DNA from: Paracoccus laeviglucosivorans
GTDB taxonomy: Bacteria > Pseudomonadota > Alphaproteobacteria > Rhodobacterales > Rhodobacteraceae
Length of the DNA: 37,827 bases
Reading direction: 5' to 3'
NCBI RefSeq assembly: GCF_900182695.1
Contig: NZ_FXTK01000027.1
Coordinates: 1-37,827 of the forward strand
Notes under the pieces: model-generated
Seen by the model: the letters and a program-made list of their open reading frames with translations, nothing else
Told to the model about the DNA's origin: nothing
Databases searched by the model: none
Part shown: positions 21,587 through 28,517 of the stretch, one piece after another
Layout of the letters: the number at the start of each line of letters is the position of its first letter
Position numbering within the stretch: the first letter of the stretch is position 1
Position numbers and translations under genes: made by a program

Positions 21587-23200
21587 ATGATGCGCGGAGC
21601 CGATCTTTTGGTGCAGACGTTGAAGGCGGCAGGTGTGACGCGCATCTTTTCGCTTTCGGGCAATCAGATCATGCCGGTCTATGACGCCTGCGTGGGGCAG
21701 GGGATCGAGATCGTGCATACCCGCCACGAAGCCGCGACCGTCTTCATGGCCGAGGCACATGCGCAACTGACCGGCGAAGTCGGCGTCGCATTGGTGACGG
21801 CAGGCGGTGGTCTTGCCAATGCCGTCGGTCCGCTGTTTTCGGTCCGGGAATCCGAGACGCCGGTTCTGCTGCTAAGCGGCGATTCCCCGGTCGGTCAGGA
21901 CGGTCGCGGCGCGTTTCAGGAAATGGACCAGACCGCGATGACCGCGCCTCTGTGCAAGCTGGCGATCCGGCCACGCCATGCCGCCGAGCTTGGACATGAG
22001 GTGGCGCGAGCCTTTCGCATCGCTCGGTCTGGGCGTCCCGGTCCGGTCCATATCGCGCTGCCCTTCGACGTGGTCGAGGCGGATGCGGGCGCGGTCCAAC
22101 CGCCCCGTGCTGCCAGCTTCGCCCGCGTGCCGCAACAGTTGGGGGAAGGCGATGCGCGTCTGATCGCACAGTCCATCGCCTCGGCCCGCAAGCCGGTCGT
22201 GCTGGTCGGCCCGGTCCTGAACCGCAGCCGCACTGGCGATCTGCTGGACCGCCTGTCGGATGCGCTGAACGCGCCGGTCTTGGCAATGGAAAGCCCGCGC
22301 GGGTTGAAAGATCCGTCGATGGGCGCGTTGGCCGAAGTCCTGGCACAGGCAGACCTGATCGTGGATCTGGGCAAGCGTGTGGATTTCACCACGTCTTTCG
22401 GCGCTACCCCGGCGTTCAAGCCTGAGGCCGGCTGGATCGTCGTCGATGCCGACGCGCGCGAACAGGACCGCGCGCATCGCAATCTTGGATCAAGGCTAAA
22501 GCTGGCCATCACCGCCGATCCCTTGGACGCGGCGATGCGGCTGATTGATCTGGGACGGCAGGGCGGGGATGGCGACTGGCGCAGCACGGTTCAGTCCCTG
22601 CTGGACGCTCGCAGCTTTTCGGTCGAAACGCCAGATCCCGAGGGGCGTATCACCTCGGCCCAGCTTTGTGCGGCTGTGGTGCGTCAGATGCGCGCCGCAC
22701 CGAACGCGATCGGCATTTGCGACGGTGGCGAGTTCGGCCAATGGGCGCAGGCCTTGTTGCCGACGCAGAGGCGCGTGATCAACGGTGTGTCGGGCGTAAT
22801 CGGCGGCGGCTTATGCTATGGTCTGGCCGCGGCCATGGCCGAACCGGATGCCACGGTCTTTTCGTTGATGGGCGACGGCTCATGCGGGTTCCATTTCCCC
22901 GAGATTGAAACAGCCGCGCGTCATGGCGCTGCATATGTCATCGTTATCGGCAACGATTTGCGCTGGAATGCCGAGCATCAGATCCAGTTGCGCGAATACG
23001 GGCCGGACCGGTTGATCGGATGCCAGCTTAGCGACGCGCGATACGATCTGGCCTGCGCCGCGCTTGGCGGACATGGCGAATATGTCATGCGTCTTGACGA
23101 GTTGGACGCTGCGCTCGAGCGCGCAGCGCGTAGCGGCAAGGTCGCTTGCGTCAACGTGATGGTGGACGGTGCGGCCGCGCCAGCAGGGTCGGCGCATTGA
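21587..23200 (+). CDS. ThDP-dependent decarboxylase/lyase (acetolactate synthase-like)
   Basis: A 537-residue enzyme of the acetolactate synthase/2-oxoacid decarboxylase superfamily. The Pyr domain carries the conserved ThDP-activating Glu48 ('TRHEAATVFMAEA'). A central domain spans about 190-340. The PP domain has the metal/diphosphate motif GDGS at 429-432 with ND at 456-457. 'NDLRWNAEHQIQLREYG' after it is not the usual acetolactate synthase sequence, so the reaction is probably different. Beside a succinate-semialdehyde dehydrogenase-like gene the arrangement recalls the cyanobacterial 2-oxoglutarate decarboxylase plus SSADH pair, where the decarboxylase was also first annotated as acetolactate synthase. 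Sulfopyruvate decarboxylation is an alternative. AAAAGGA lies before the ATG; ATG 21590 is also possible. Confidence 0.85.
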   Translation: MMRGADLLVQTLKAAGVTRIFSLSGNQIMPVYDACVGQGIEIVHTRHEAATVFMAEAHAQLTGEVGVALVTAGGGLANAVGPLFSVRESETPVLLLSGDSPVGQDGRGAFQEMDQTAMTAPLCKLAIRPRHAAELGHEVARAFRIARSGRPGPVHIALPFDVVEADAGAVQPPRAASFARVPQQLGEGDARLIAQSIASARKPVVLVGPVLNRSRTGDLLDRLSDALNAPVLAMESPRGLKDPSMGALAEVLAQADLIVDLGKRVDFTTSFGATPAFKPEAGWIVVDADAREQDRAHRNLGSRLKLAITADPLDAAMRLIDLGRQGGDGDWRSTVQSLLDARSFSVETPDPEGRITSAQLCAAVVRQMRAAPNAIGICDGGEFGQWAQALLPTQRRVINGVSGVIGGGLCYGLAAAMAEPDATVFSLMGDGSCGFHFPEIETAARHGAAYVIVIGNDLRWNAEHQIQLREYGPDRLIGCQLSDARYDLACAALGGHGEYVMRLDELDAALERAARSGKVACVNVMVDGAAAPAGSAH

Positions 23201-23231
23201 TCGGGCTAATATGAGAATAGCCTGCTACCAG

Positions 23232-23370
23232 ATGGCAGGGAAGCGCAAGAAGCCCGGAGACATAGTGAAGAAACTGCGGCAAGTGGAGACGCTAGCAGCG
23301 CAAGACGCGAGGATCGCAGGTGCGGTGCGGTACGCGAGATCGGCCCGACCAAGCAAATTTACTATGGTTG
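23232..23370 (+). pseudogene. IS3-family OrfA remnant
   Basis: The first 30 or so codons read like an IS3-family OrfA (start 'MAGKRKKPGDIVKKLRQ'). About codon 35 the match continues only in another frame, as 'REIGPTKQIYYG' followed by a stop, the remains of the HTH. There is therefore at least one frameshift, and the rest of the element is missing. It lies about 30 bp after the ThDP enzyme and marks the left edge of the IS graveyard. Confidence 0.7.
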
Positions 23371-23537
23371 ATGCCAAAAACTAAAGGCATGGCTTCCTTG
23401 ATCTGCTATGCATATGGCAGCGGAGGCAGTGGCGTAAAACTCTGGGGCCGATGCCCTCGCGTGCGACGGATTCATTATCCAATTACATAATAACAATTAC
23501 ACAGGTAATATAATACCGCAGTGGGTTCTATTTTGAA

Positions 23538-23774
23538 ATGCGACACGCCCGTGGCTTTCATGCTGTGCAATTCGTGGAGTCTCCCTCTGCGCCGCATCTG
23601 ACATTTGAGGCGCGCTGGATCTTCGCCGGACTGCTGCGCAGCAAGGTCGGCGTGGCGCAGATCGCAATCCATCTCGGCCGACACCGCTTGACCAGCCGTC
23701 GCGAGGCCAAGCGCAGTTTCGGCCTGTTCTGCTCGCCCCTGACTAAGCCCTTCGGTCCTGAACCGCCCGGTTAA
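23538..23774 (+). pseudogene. IS30-like transposase N-terminal remnant
   Basis: A 78-codon open frame resembles the N-terminal HTH of IS30-type transposases: 'LTFEARWIFAGLL', 'VGVAQIAIHLGRHR', then a TSRREAKRS segment aligning with the usual T-x-x-RE-x-KRN. The DDE domain is missing. An AT-rich stretch (about 23470-23520) lies just before it. It is most likely inert. Confidence 0.5.
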
Positions 23775-23880
23775 ATCCGGACCGAAAAACACAACGGGCG
23801 ACACTCAACATGAGCGCCGCCCGGTGATTAGGGAACTTCGGAAATCAGAAAAATTACAAGCAGTTAGACCTTCAAGGGTC

Positions 23881-24117
23881 AGCTACGTGCTGCCGTAGGT
23901 GTGATACACCCGAGCCCGCGTAACGTGTAGCTGGCAAATTGGTCAGGTTCCAAACGGCGGCCCCCGAGCGGCCGAGCTCCTCCCCGGGGGCCTCTCCCAT
24001 AGCAGCGAAACCTGCAGACGAGAGGCCTTCAGATATCACGATCTCGTGAATATGGCAAACTGTAGGAGGCAGCCCCCGGGGCGTGGTTTGCAGTCCGATC
24101 CGGGGCCTAGCTCCCCT
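23881..24117. other. Strongly structured non-coding stretch
   Basis: This gene-free stretch is dense in perfect inverted repeats. AGCTAC/GTAGCT (23881-23886 with 23927-23932) encloses GGTGT-GAT-ACACC (23898-23910). GGCCCCCG/CGGGGGCC pairs 23959-23966 with 23985-23992. GGCCTCTC/GAGAGGCC pairs 23989-23996 with 24020-24027 and is mutually exclusive with the previous stem. CACGA-TC-TCGTG spans 24037-24048. GGGG and CCCC segments follow near 24102-24117. It could be an IS end, a decayed RNA gene or a regulatory RNA. I match it to no known family. Confidence 0.35.
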
Positions 24118-25189
24118 ATAGACCTGCTAAGTCATAGTGGGGTTGGACAACCATAGTCACTGTTCAACTCATCTGCTTATCCAGCCTCGCCAGCGCATGG
24201 GTGATTCCAGACGGTCTACGAGATCTGCAACGCCTCTAACTCGCGCACGATCTCGCCGTCGCGACGCACCCATTTCGGCGATAGCTCCTGCTGGCGGCGG
24301 TAGAACGCCAGCCACTTCGGCGGTTCCTCGATGGGGGAGTAGACGACCAATGGTGGCAGGTCAGGATGTAAGCGGTGACGGTGCGTGTCGCTTGGATGCG
24401 CGCTCCTTAGCCCGATCCTCCGGGCATTTGGACCCCTGGCCGGACGGCAATCTAGCCAGGGGCAGCCCCCCTGAACGACCAAGTAAAGACGGGCATGTCC
24501 GTGAGTATCAGACACTCGGACCGCGAGCAATTCGCAGCCGGTGTTTAGTGCCCCCGCTGCCAATCTGCCTGATGCAGTGGGGCGGCGTGGCCACCAAGAC
24601 ACACAAGACTGAAGCTAGCCTCCACTGCCGATTTGTCCACCCGGCGCGCTATCGGCTGCGCATGTCGGTCAGGCCGCAGGCTAGATAGACCCGGACGCCG
24701 GTTCCGGGGCGATCGGCGGGAGCAGAACGGCGGGCTCCAGATCCGGTGCGAACCGGTTCTCTTGGTCTACGCATAAATCTTATCCTCAAGACCGGGATAA
24801 ACCATCAAGGGCAGAGCGTCTTTCCGTTGATAAAGATCACATAACGCGAACGTTGTTTGCTGCGCGCCCATCGACATCCGATGAGCTACGTGTCGGTATC
24901 ATCTCGGAAACTGATGATGTCACGTTCCCACCTAGACTTGCAGGCTGGAGAGCACCAACTAGCCATCCTGCATTTTTGGGACCGATAGCGTGGGAGATAA
25001 GGGAGGCCCTCGCCGTCGGCGCAAGGGCCTGCAACCCCGGCAACAGGGAACTTATCCGCCTCGATTTCCGCTCATAAGAGCTGTGATTTTCGCCAAAGGT
25101 TCCGCCGTAGACGACCACACCGTCACGCGCTGGAGGATGCTGCCTTCGTCCGCGCTCGCCGGCCGCGGATGAGGTCGTACCTCGTGTAC
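24118..25189. other. Gene-free, degraded sequence
   Basis: No gene that I recognise lies here. Open frames of 60-180 codons exist on both strands but have no good ribosome binding site and low-complexity, Arg/Ser/Pro-rich composition typical of shadow frames in GC-rich DNA. One minus-strand frame (24216-24602, 128 codons) ends in a plausible protein-like segment ('EEPPKWLAFYRRQQELSPKW'), which might be the tail of a lost gene. A plus-strand frame (24853-25077) ends in 'EIREALAVGARACNPGNREL' and also resembles a fragment of something. Neither can be named. The stretch is most simply decayed mobile DNA. Confidence 0.4.
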
Positions 25190-25230
25190 TGTCAATCGGC
25201 GTGGACAGCTGACCCCCTATCGGCATGCAG
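25190..25230. mobile_element. Possible IS21-type terminal repeat remnant
   Basis: TGTCAATCGGC starts a segment with 'GACCCCCTATCGGC' repeated in style, as in terminal repeats of IS21-family elements, which begin TGT and carry GGCG/TGACCCCC repeats. No istA/istB is left. This rests on recall of end patterns, so it is weak. Confidence 0.3.
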
Positions 25231-25307
25231 TCTTGGGTCTGGCTCAGCTTCGGTGCAGTTATTTTTCAGCCTTGCTACATTTAAGCCCTCTTCCAAGGAG
25301 GTTACCG

Positions 25308-25873
25308 ATGGCGCCATGGTTTTCACGCCGAGATTTTCTTCCAGCAGGGCTTACGGCGGATCAGATCGAACTCGATGGTAAAACGATCTGTATCCATGCC
25401 CGCTCTTCGGCTGCCGCGGCTGCCTGTCCACACTGCGGGAGCATTTCAGACCATCTTCACAGCCGGTATCGACGTCGCCCGGCCGATGTTCCTGCACATG
25501 GTAGAGCTGTGGAAATCGTCTTTCAGGTTCGTCGCCTCCGCTGTCGTGCGCCCGGCTGTCCGGCCCGGATTTTCGTCGAACGGTACCTGCCCGGCGTCAT
25601 CCGACCGCATATGCGACGCACTGCGCGGATGCAGGATTCTGCGTCACCTCTGTCTTGCCCTCGGCGGACGACCTGTTCAGGCGCTCGCCAGGCGCCTTCA
25701 GGTGCCGGCAAGCAAAGACACCTTCTTGCGTGGGGAACCTGATGGGTCGCGCCTCCGACTCCCCGCGTGTGATCGGCATCGATGACTGGGCATGGCGCAA
25801 GGGTCAGCGTTACGGCACGATAATCTGCGACCTGGAACGGCGGCAGGTGATCGACCTGCTGCCCACGCGTAAT
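25308..25873 (+). pseudogene. ISL3-family transposase, frameshifted and truncated
   Basis: The frame opens with an AGGAGG site and ATG and reads as an ISL3 transposase N-terminus: 'LTADQIELDGKTICIHA', the zinc-finger CPHCGS, 'RRPADVPAHGRAVEI', and a second finger with CRAPGCPARIF. Near 25620 the match moves to another frame ('ILRHLCLALGGRPVQALARR'). Near 25735 it moves to the third ('VIGIDDWAWRKGQRYGTIIC', the start of the DDE domain). It stops at about 25873 after 'IDLLPTRN'. Roughly the last half of the protein is absent, so it cannot transpose. Confidence 0.82.
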
Positions 25874-26039
25874 GGAGCTTTGCCGCTTCGGTGTTCCGAG
25901 ATTGGTTACGGGCACTCCACAGATCACCACAGGATTTTTGATACAAATCGTAGTTCGTGCTAGTTTTTTCTCGCTGGCTGCCCACGTTGATGTGCCCGAT
26001 GGTGACCCTCCCGGTTTTAACGGGGTTTGGCCTTAGAAT

Positions 26040-26108
26040 TCACGCGGCCATTTTCAGTTTATGTGCGGGTGTTATGCCGCCGATGCCCATGTTGGGTCGC
26101 TCCAGATT
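26040..26108 (-). pseudogene. IS3-family OrfB C-terminal remnant
   Basis: On the minus strand the sequence reads 'LERPNMGIGGITPAHKLK' followed by MAA and a stop at 26040-26042. This is the characteristic C-terminus of one group of IS3-family OrfB transposases. Upstream of about 26108 the match is lost into the 3' end of the IclR gene. It marks the right edge of the IS graveyard, and its orientation is opposite to the OrfA remnant at the left edge. Confidence 0.7.
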
Positions 26109-26117
26109 ACGATGCCT

Positions 26118-26903
26118 TTAGGGGTGCAGACGATAACCCAACCCCTCGGAAATAGCTCTTGCACAGCGCATCACCGGCGCCGTCAGCGACTCGAGACGCT
26201 CATCGGACATGTAATGCACCGAGCTCGCGACACTGATGCCGGCCACGATCGCACCGCGTGCATCACGAATAGGTGCAGCGACACAGCAGATGCCCAACTC
26301 GTTCTCCTCGCGCTCCACAGCGTAGCCCCGCTCGCGGAACATCATGATCCTGGCACGGAACTGATCCCATTCCAGAAATCCTGGAGGAGCGATCGCGTTG
26401 CCTCTCGCGTCCAGAGCTGCCAAGTCGTAAAGTCTACGCCATTCGGATTCAGGCAGATCGAACATCTGCACCTTGCCGGTCCCGGTGGTGGCGATCGGCT
26501 TTTGCAGCCCGACCCGCGAACGCATTTCCAACCCCTTTGTGCCGGCGATCTTGTCGACATAGACGACTTGGTCGCCTTCCCGAATGCTGAGGTGGATCGA
26601 ATCGCCCGTGTCGCGCGCGAGTTGTTCGAGATGCGGTCTGGCGCAATTTGTTAGCGGCATCTGCTCCAGCGCGGAACTTCCGAGACTGATCAGGGCCGGC
26701 CCCAACACGTAACCCCGTCCATCGATATGCCGGAGATAGCCATGCTGCAGGAGAAAGCTGACGAGACGATGGGTGGTGCTGCGGCCTGTGCCAACAAATT
26801 CCCCAATCGCAGCGAGATCGCTACGACGGCTGCGGACAGCCTCCAAGACGCTGAAAACACGCGATAAGGACTGTGTCCCTGCCTTGTTGGCATCGTTCTC
26901 CAA
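26118..26903 (-). CDS. IclR-family regulator of the sugar-acid locus
   Basis: A 261-residue IclR regulator. The N-terminal winged HTH (about residues 10-75) contains 'SLSRVFSVLEAVRSR' and 'GTGRSTTHRLVSFLLQHGYL'. A C-terminal GAF-like effector domain (about 85-255) contains 'GLQKPIATTGTGKVQMF' and 'GICCVAAPIRDARGAIVAGISV'. It is divergent from the transporter and catabolic operon and separated by 275 bp holding a pair of inverted operator-like repeats, one only 25 bp from its own start, which suggests autoregulation. The effector is probably a sugar acid or 2-keto-3-deoxy intermediate. GGAGA lies 3-4 nt before the ATG. Confidence 0.9.
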   Translation of the reverse strand: MENDANKAGTQSLSRVFSVLEAVRSRRSDLAAIGEFVGTGRSTTHRLVSFLLQHGYLRHIDGRGYVLGPALISLGSSALEQMPLTNCARPHLEQLARDTGDSIHLSIREGDQVVYVDKIAGTKGLEMRSRVGLQKPIATTGTGKVQMFDLPESEWRRLYDLAALDARGNAIAPPGFLEWDQFRARIMMFRERGYAVEREENELGICCVAAPIRDARGAIVAGISVASSVHYMSDERLESLTAPVMRCARAISEGLGYRLHP

Positions 26904-26927
26904 AGCTGCTCTCCCTCTTCAATATCC

Positions 26928-26937
26928 CATATTATGG
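26928..26937 (-). promoter_or_regulatory. IclR operator-like site 1
   Basis: CATATTATGG on the plus strand is the exact inverse of CCATAATATG at site 2 (26996-27005). It extends to a near-perfect palindrome CCATA-T-TATGG (26927-26937). Its place just upstream of the IclR start fits autorepression. Confidence 0.5.
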
Positions 26938-26977
26938 CACACAGTATTACTATATGAAAGAAATTTGTGTTCACTGA

Positions 26978-27006
26978 TTGACATGGGATTGGTTCCCATA
27001 ATATGA
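26978..27006 (+). promoter_or_regulatory. Promoter with IclR operator-like site 2
   Basis: A perfect -35 hexamer TTGACA (26978-26983) is followed at 17 bp by ATATGA (27001-27006) as a possible -10. The 10-mer CCATAATATG (26996-27005) covers the -10, and GTTC/GAAC arms flank it. Binding of IclR here would block the promoter of the transporter operon. Confidence 0.5.
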
Positions 27007-27059
27007 ACTAAGCACTGCGACGGGAGACGCAGGGGCAATATCGATTATGGGAGGCGACC

Positions 27060-27182
27060 GTGTATCCGTTGCCAGCAATGACCCCGGCACTGCCGGGACC
27101 GAAGGAGACGTGTCCTTCGGCAAAGCCAGAGTTCCTGAGCGCGCAGAGCGAGCGGCCGATCAAGAAGGTCAGTGACGCGTGA
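27060..27182 (+). CDS. 40-residue upstream ORF coupled to the transporter
   Basis: A GTG at 27060 preceded by GGGAGG with 5-nt spacing opens a 40-codon frame rich in Pro, Lys and Ser ('YPLPAMTPALPGPKETC' near the start, 'QSERPIKKVSDA' at the end). The stop overlaps the GTG start of the permease as GTGA (27179-27182). The ribosome site is better than that of the permease itself, so ribosomes finishing this frame could feed the permease. It has no signal peptide and no family that I recognise. It may be a leader peptide for translational coupling, a true small protein, or the start of a lost gene. Confidence 0.5.
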   Translation: MYPLPAMTPALPGPKETCPSAKPEFLSAQSERPIKKVSDA

Positions 27183-27862
27183 CCTATACATTCGATTTCA
27201 GTTTTCTGGCGGAATACTGGCCAGAGCTATTGTCCGGGCTGATGCAGACCGCACAGTTGTCGATCTTGTCGATCATCTTCGGATTTTTGCTCGGCACGGT
27301 GCTCGCTGTCGGAAGAACCGCCGACAGCAAAGCCGTTCGCCGGATCTGCGCCATTTACGTCGAAGCCATCCGCAACACCCCACTGCTGGTGCAGATGTTT
27401 ATGATTTACTTCGGTCTCGCCTCGATCGGCTTCAAACTCTCTGCCGAGTTCTGTGCCGTCCTGGCGATCGTCATCAACGTCAGTTCCTATACCTGCGAGA
27501 TCATGCGGGCCGGCATCGAGTCCATCAAGAAGGGACAACTCGAAGCTTCCGACTGCCTCGCGATGAGCTGGTGGCAGCGGCTTTTCCTGATCGTCTTGCC
27601 GCCGGCAACCGAGCGGGTCTACCCTGCCCTCGTCAGCCAGTTCATCCTCATCATGCTGGCAACCAGCCTTGTGTCGCAGATCTCGGCCGAAGAACTGACC
27701 TCGACCGCGGTTCGCATCGACTCAATGACCTTCCGGTCGTTCGAGATCTACACCGTCATTGCGGTGATCTATATCGCGCTGGCCTTCGTTTTCCGCATCG
27801 GTTTCTGGGCCCTGTCGCAGCTGGTCTTCCCCCGCCTGCGCCGTCTCGGCACGCCGCTGTAA
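27179..27862 (+). CDS. Polar amino acid-type ABC permease (1)
   Basis: A 227-residue permease of the HisM/HisQ/GlnP type. The first helix region is 'LLSGLMQTAQLSILSIIFGFLLG', followed by 'YVEAIRNTPLLVQMFMIYFGL', the typical N-terminal 'RNTPLLVQ' signature. The coupling EAA loop is 'EASDCLAMSWWQRLFLIVLPPA'. The GTG start overlaps the 40-codon upstream ORF; AAGG lies about 11 nt upstream, further than usual, so coupling is likely needed. It pairs with the next permease to form a heterodimeric channel. Members usually import polar amino acids or opine-like compounds, and here they sit with sugar-acid enzymes. Confidence 0.9.
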   Translation: MTYTFDFSFLAEYWPELLSGLMQTAQLSILSIIFGFLLGTVLAVGRTADSKAVRRICAIYVEAIRNTPLLVQMFMIYFGLASIGFKLSAEFCAVLAIVINVSSYTCEIMRAGIESIKKGQLEASDCLAMSWWQRLFLIVLPPATERVYPALVSQFILIMLATSLVSQISAEELTSTAVRIDSMTFRSFEIYTVIAVIYIALAFVFRIGFWALSQLVFPRLRRLGTPL

Positions 27863-27872
27863 GAGGGACCCC

Positions 27873-28517
27873 ATGCTCACAAGTTTTCAGATACAGGCAC
27901 TCCTCGTTGCGGCGCTTTGGACGGCTGGCCTGTCGCTCATCGCCTTCAGCCTTGGCGGTGCCGTTGGTCTCCTTATCGCAGTCATGCGGGTCTCCGCCAA
28001 CCGGGTGCTTCGCGCGATTTCCTTTACTTATATCCAGATCGTTCAGGGCACCCCTCTGCTCGTGCAGATGATGCTGGCCTTCTTCGGCCTGTCCATTCTT
28101 GGTTTCAGCATCGAGCCCTTCACCGCTGCAAGCGCCGCCATGGTCATCTATTCAAGCGCTTACTTCGGGGAAATCTGGCGCGGTGGCATTCTCGCGGTGC
28201 CGAAGACCCAGTGGGAGGCGGCAGAGTGCCTTGCACTCCATCCGTTTCAGCGCTTCTGGCTGATCATCGTGCCGCAGGGCCTGCGGATTTCTACGCCACC
28301 GACCGTCGGCTTCATGGTTCAGATCGTGAAAAACACCTCGCTCGCCTCGGTCATCGGCGTGGCCGAACTGACCTATACCAGCAAGCTCATCAACAACTCG
28401 ACGTTCCAGCCATTCACCGTCTTCAGCCTGGTCGCCGTGCTCTACTTCTGCATGTGCTACCCGCTGGCCTGGTGGAGCCGCAAACTGGAGGACAAACTCA
28501 ATGTCGCCCATCGTTAA
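27873..28517 (+). CDS. Polar amino acid-type ABC permease (2)
   Basis: A 214-residue permease of the same family as the preceding gene. It shows 'FTYIQIVQGTPLLVQMMLAFFGL' (the QGTPLLVQ variant), the coupling loop 'EAAECLALHPFQRFWLIIVPQGL', and about five membrane segments. It starts 10 bp after its partner with a GAGGGA site, and its 3' end overlaps the ATPase gene by 17 nt. Together the two permeases form the membrane part of one importer. Confidence 0.9.
   Translation: MLTSFQIQALLVAALWTAGLSLIAFSLGGAVGLLIAVMRVSANRVLRAISFTYIQIVQGTPLLVQMMLAFFGLSILGFSIEPFTAASAAMVIYSSAYFGEIWRGGILAVPKTQWEAAECLALHPFQRFWLIIVPQGLRISTPPTVGFMVQIVKNTSLASVIGVAELTYTSKLINNSTFQPFTVFSLVAVLYFCMCYPLAWWSRKLEDKLNVAHR

Noticed and set aside
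23803..23877. Possible integron attC site (ACTCAAC to GTTAGAC)
   Set aside because: The two end boxes are not complementary beyond three bases, no L boxes pair, and no integrase or cassette structure is present.
24837..25226. 129-codon minus-strand frame in the IS graveyard
   Set aside because: It has low-complexity Ser/Arg/Gly composition and no ribosome site, and it runs across the possible IS21 end.
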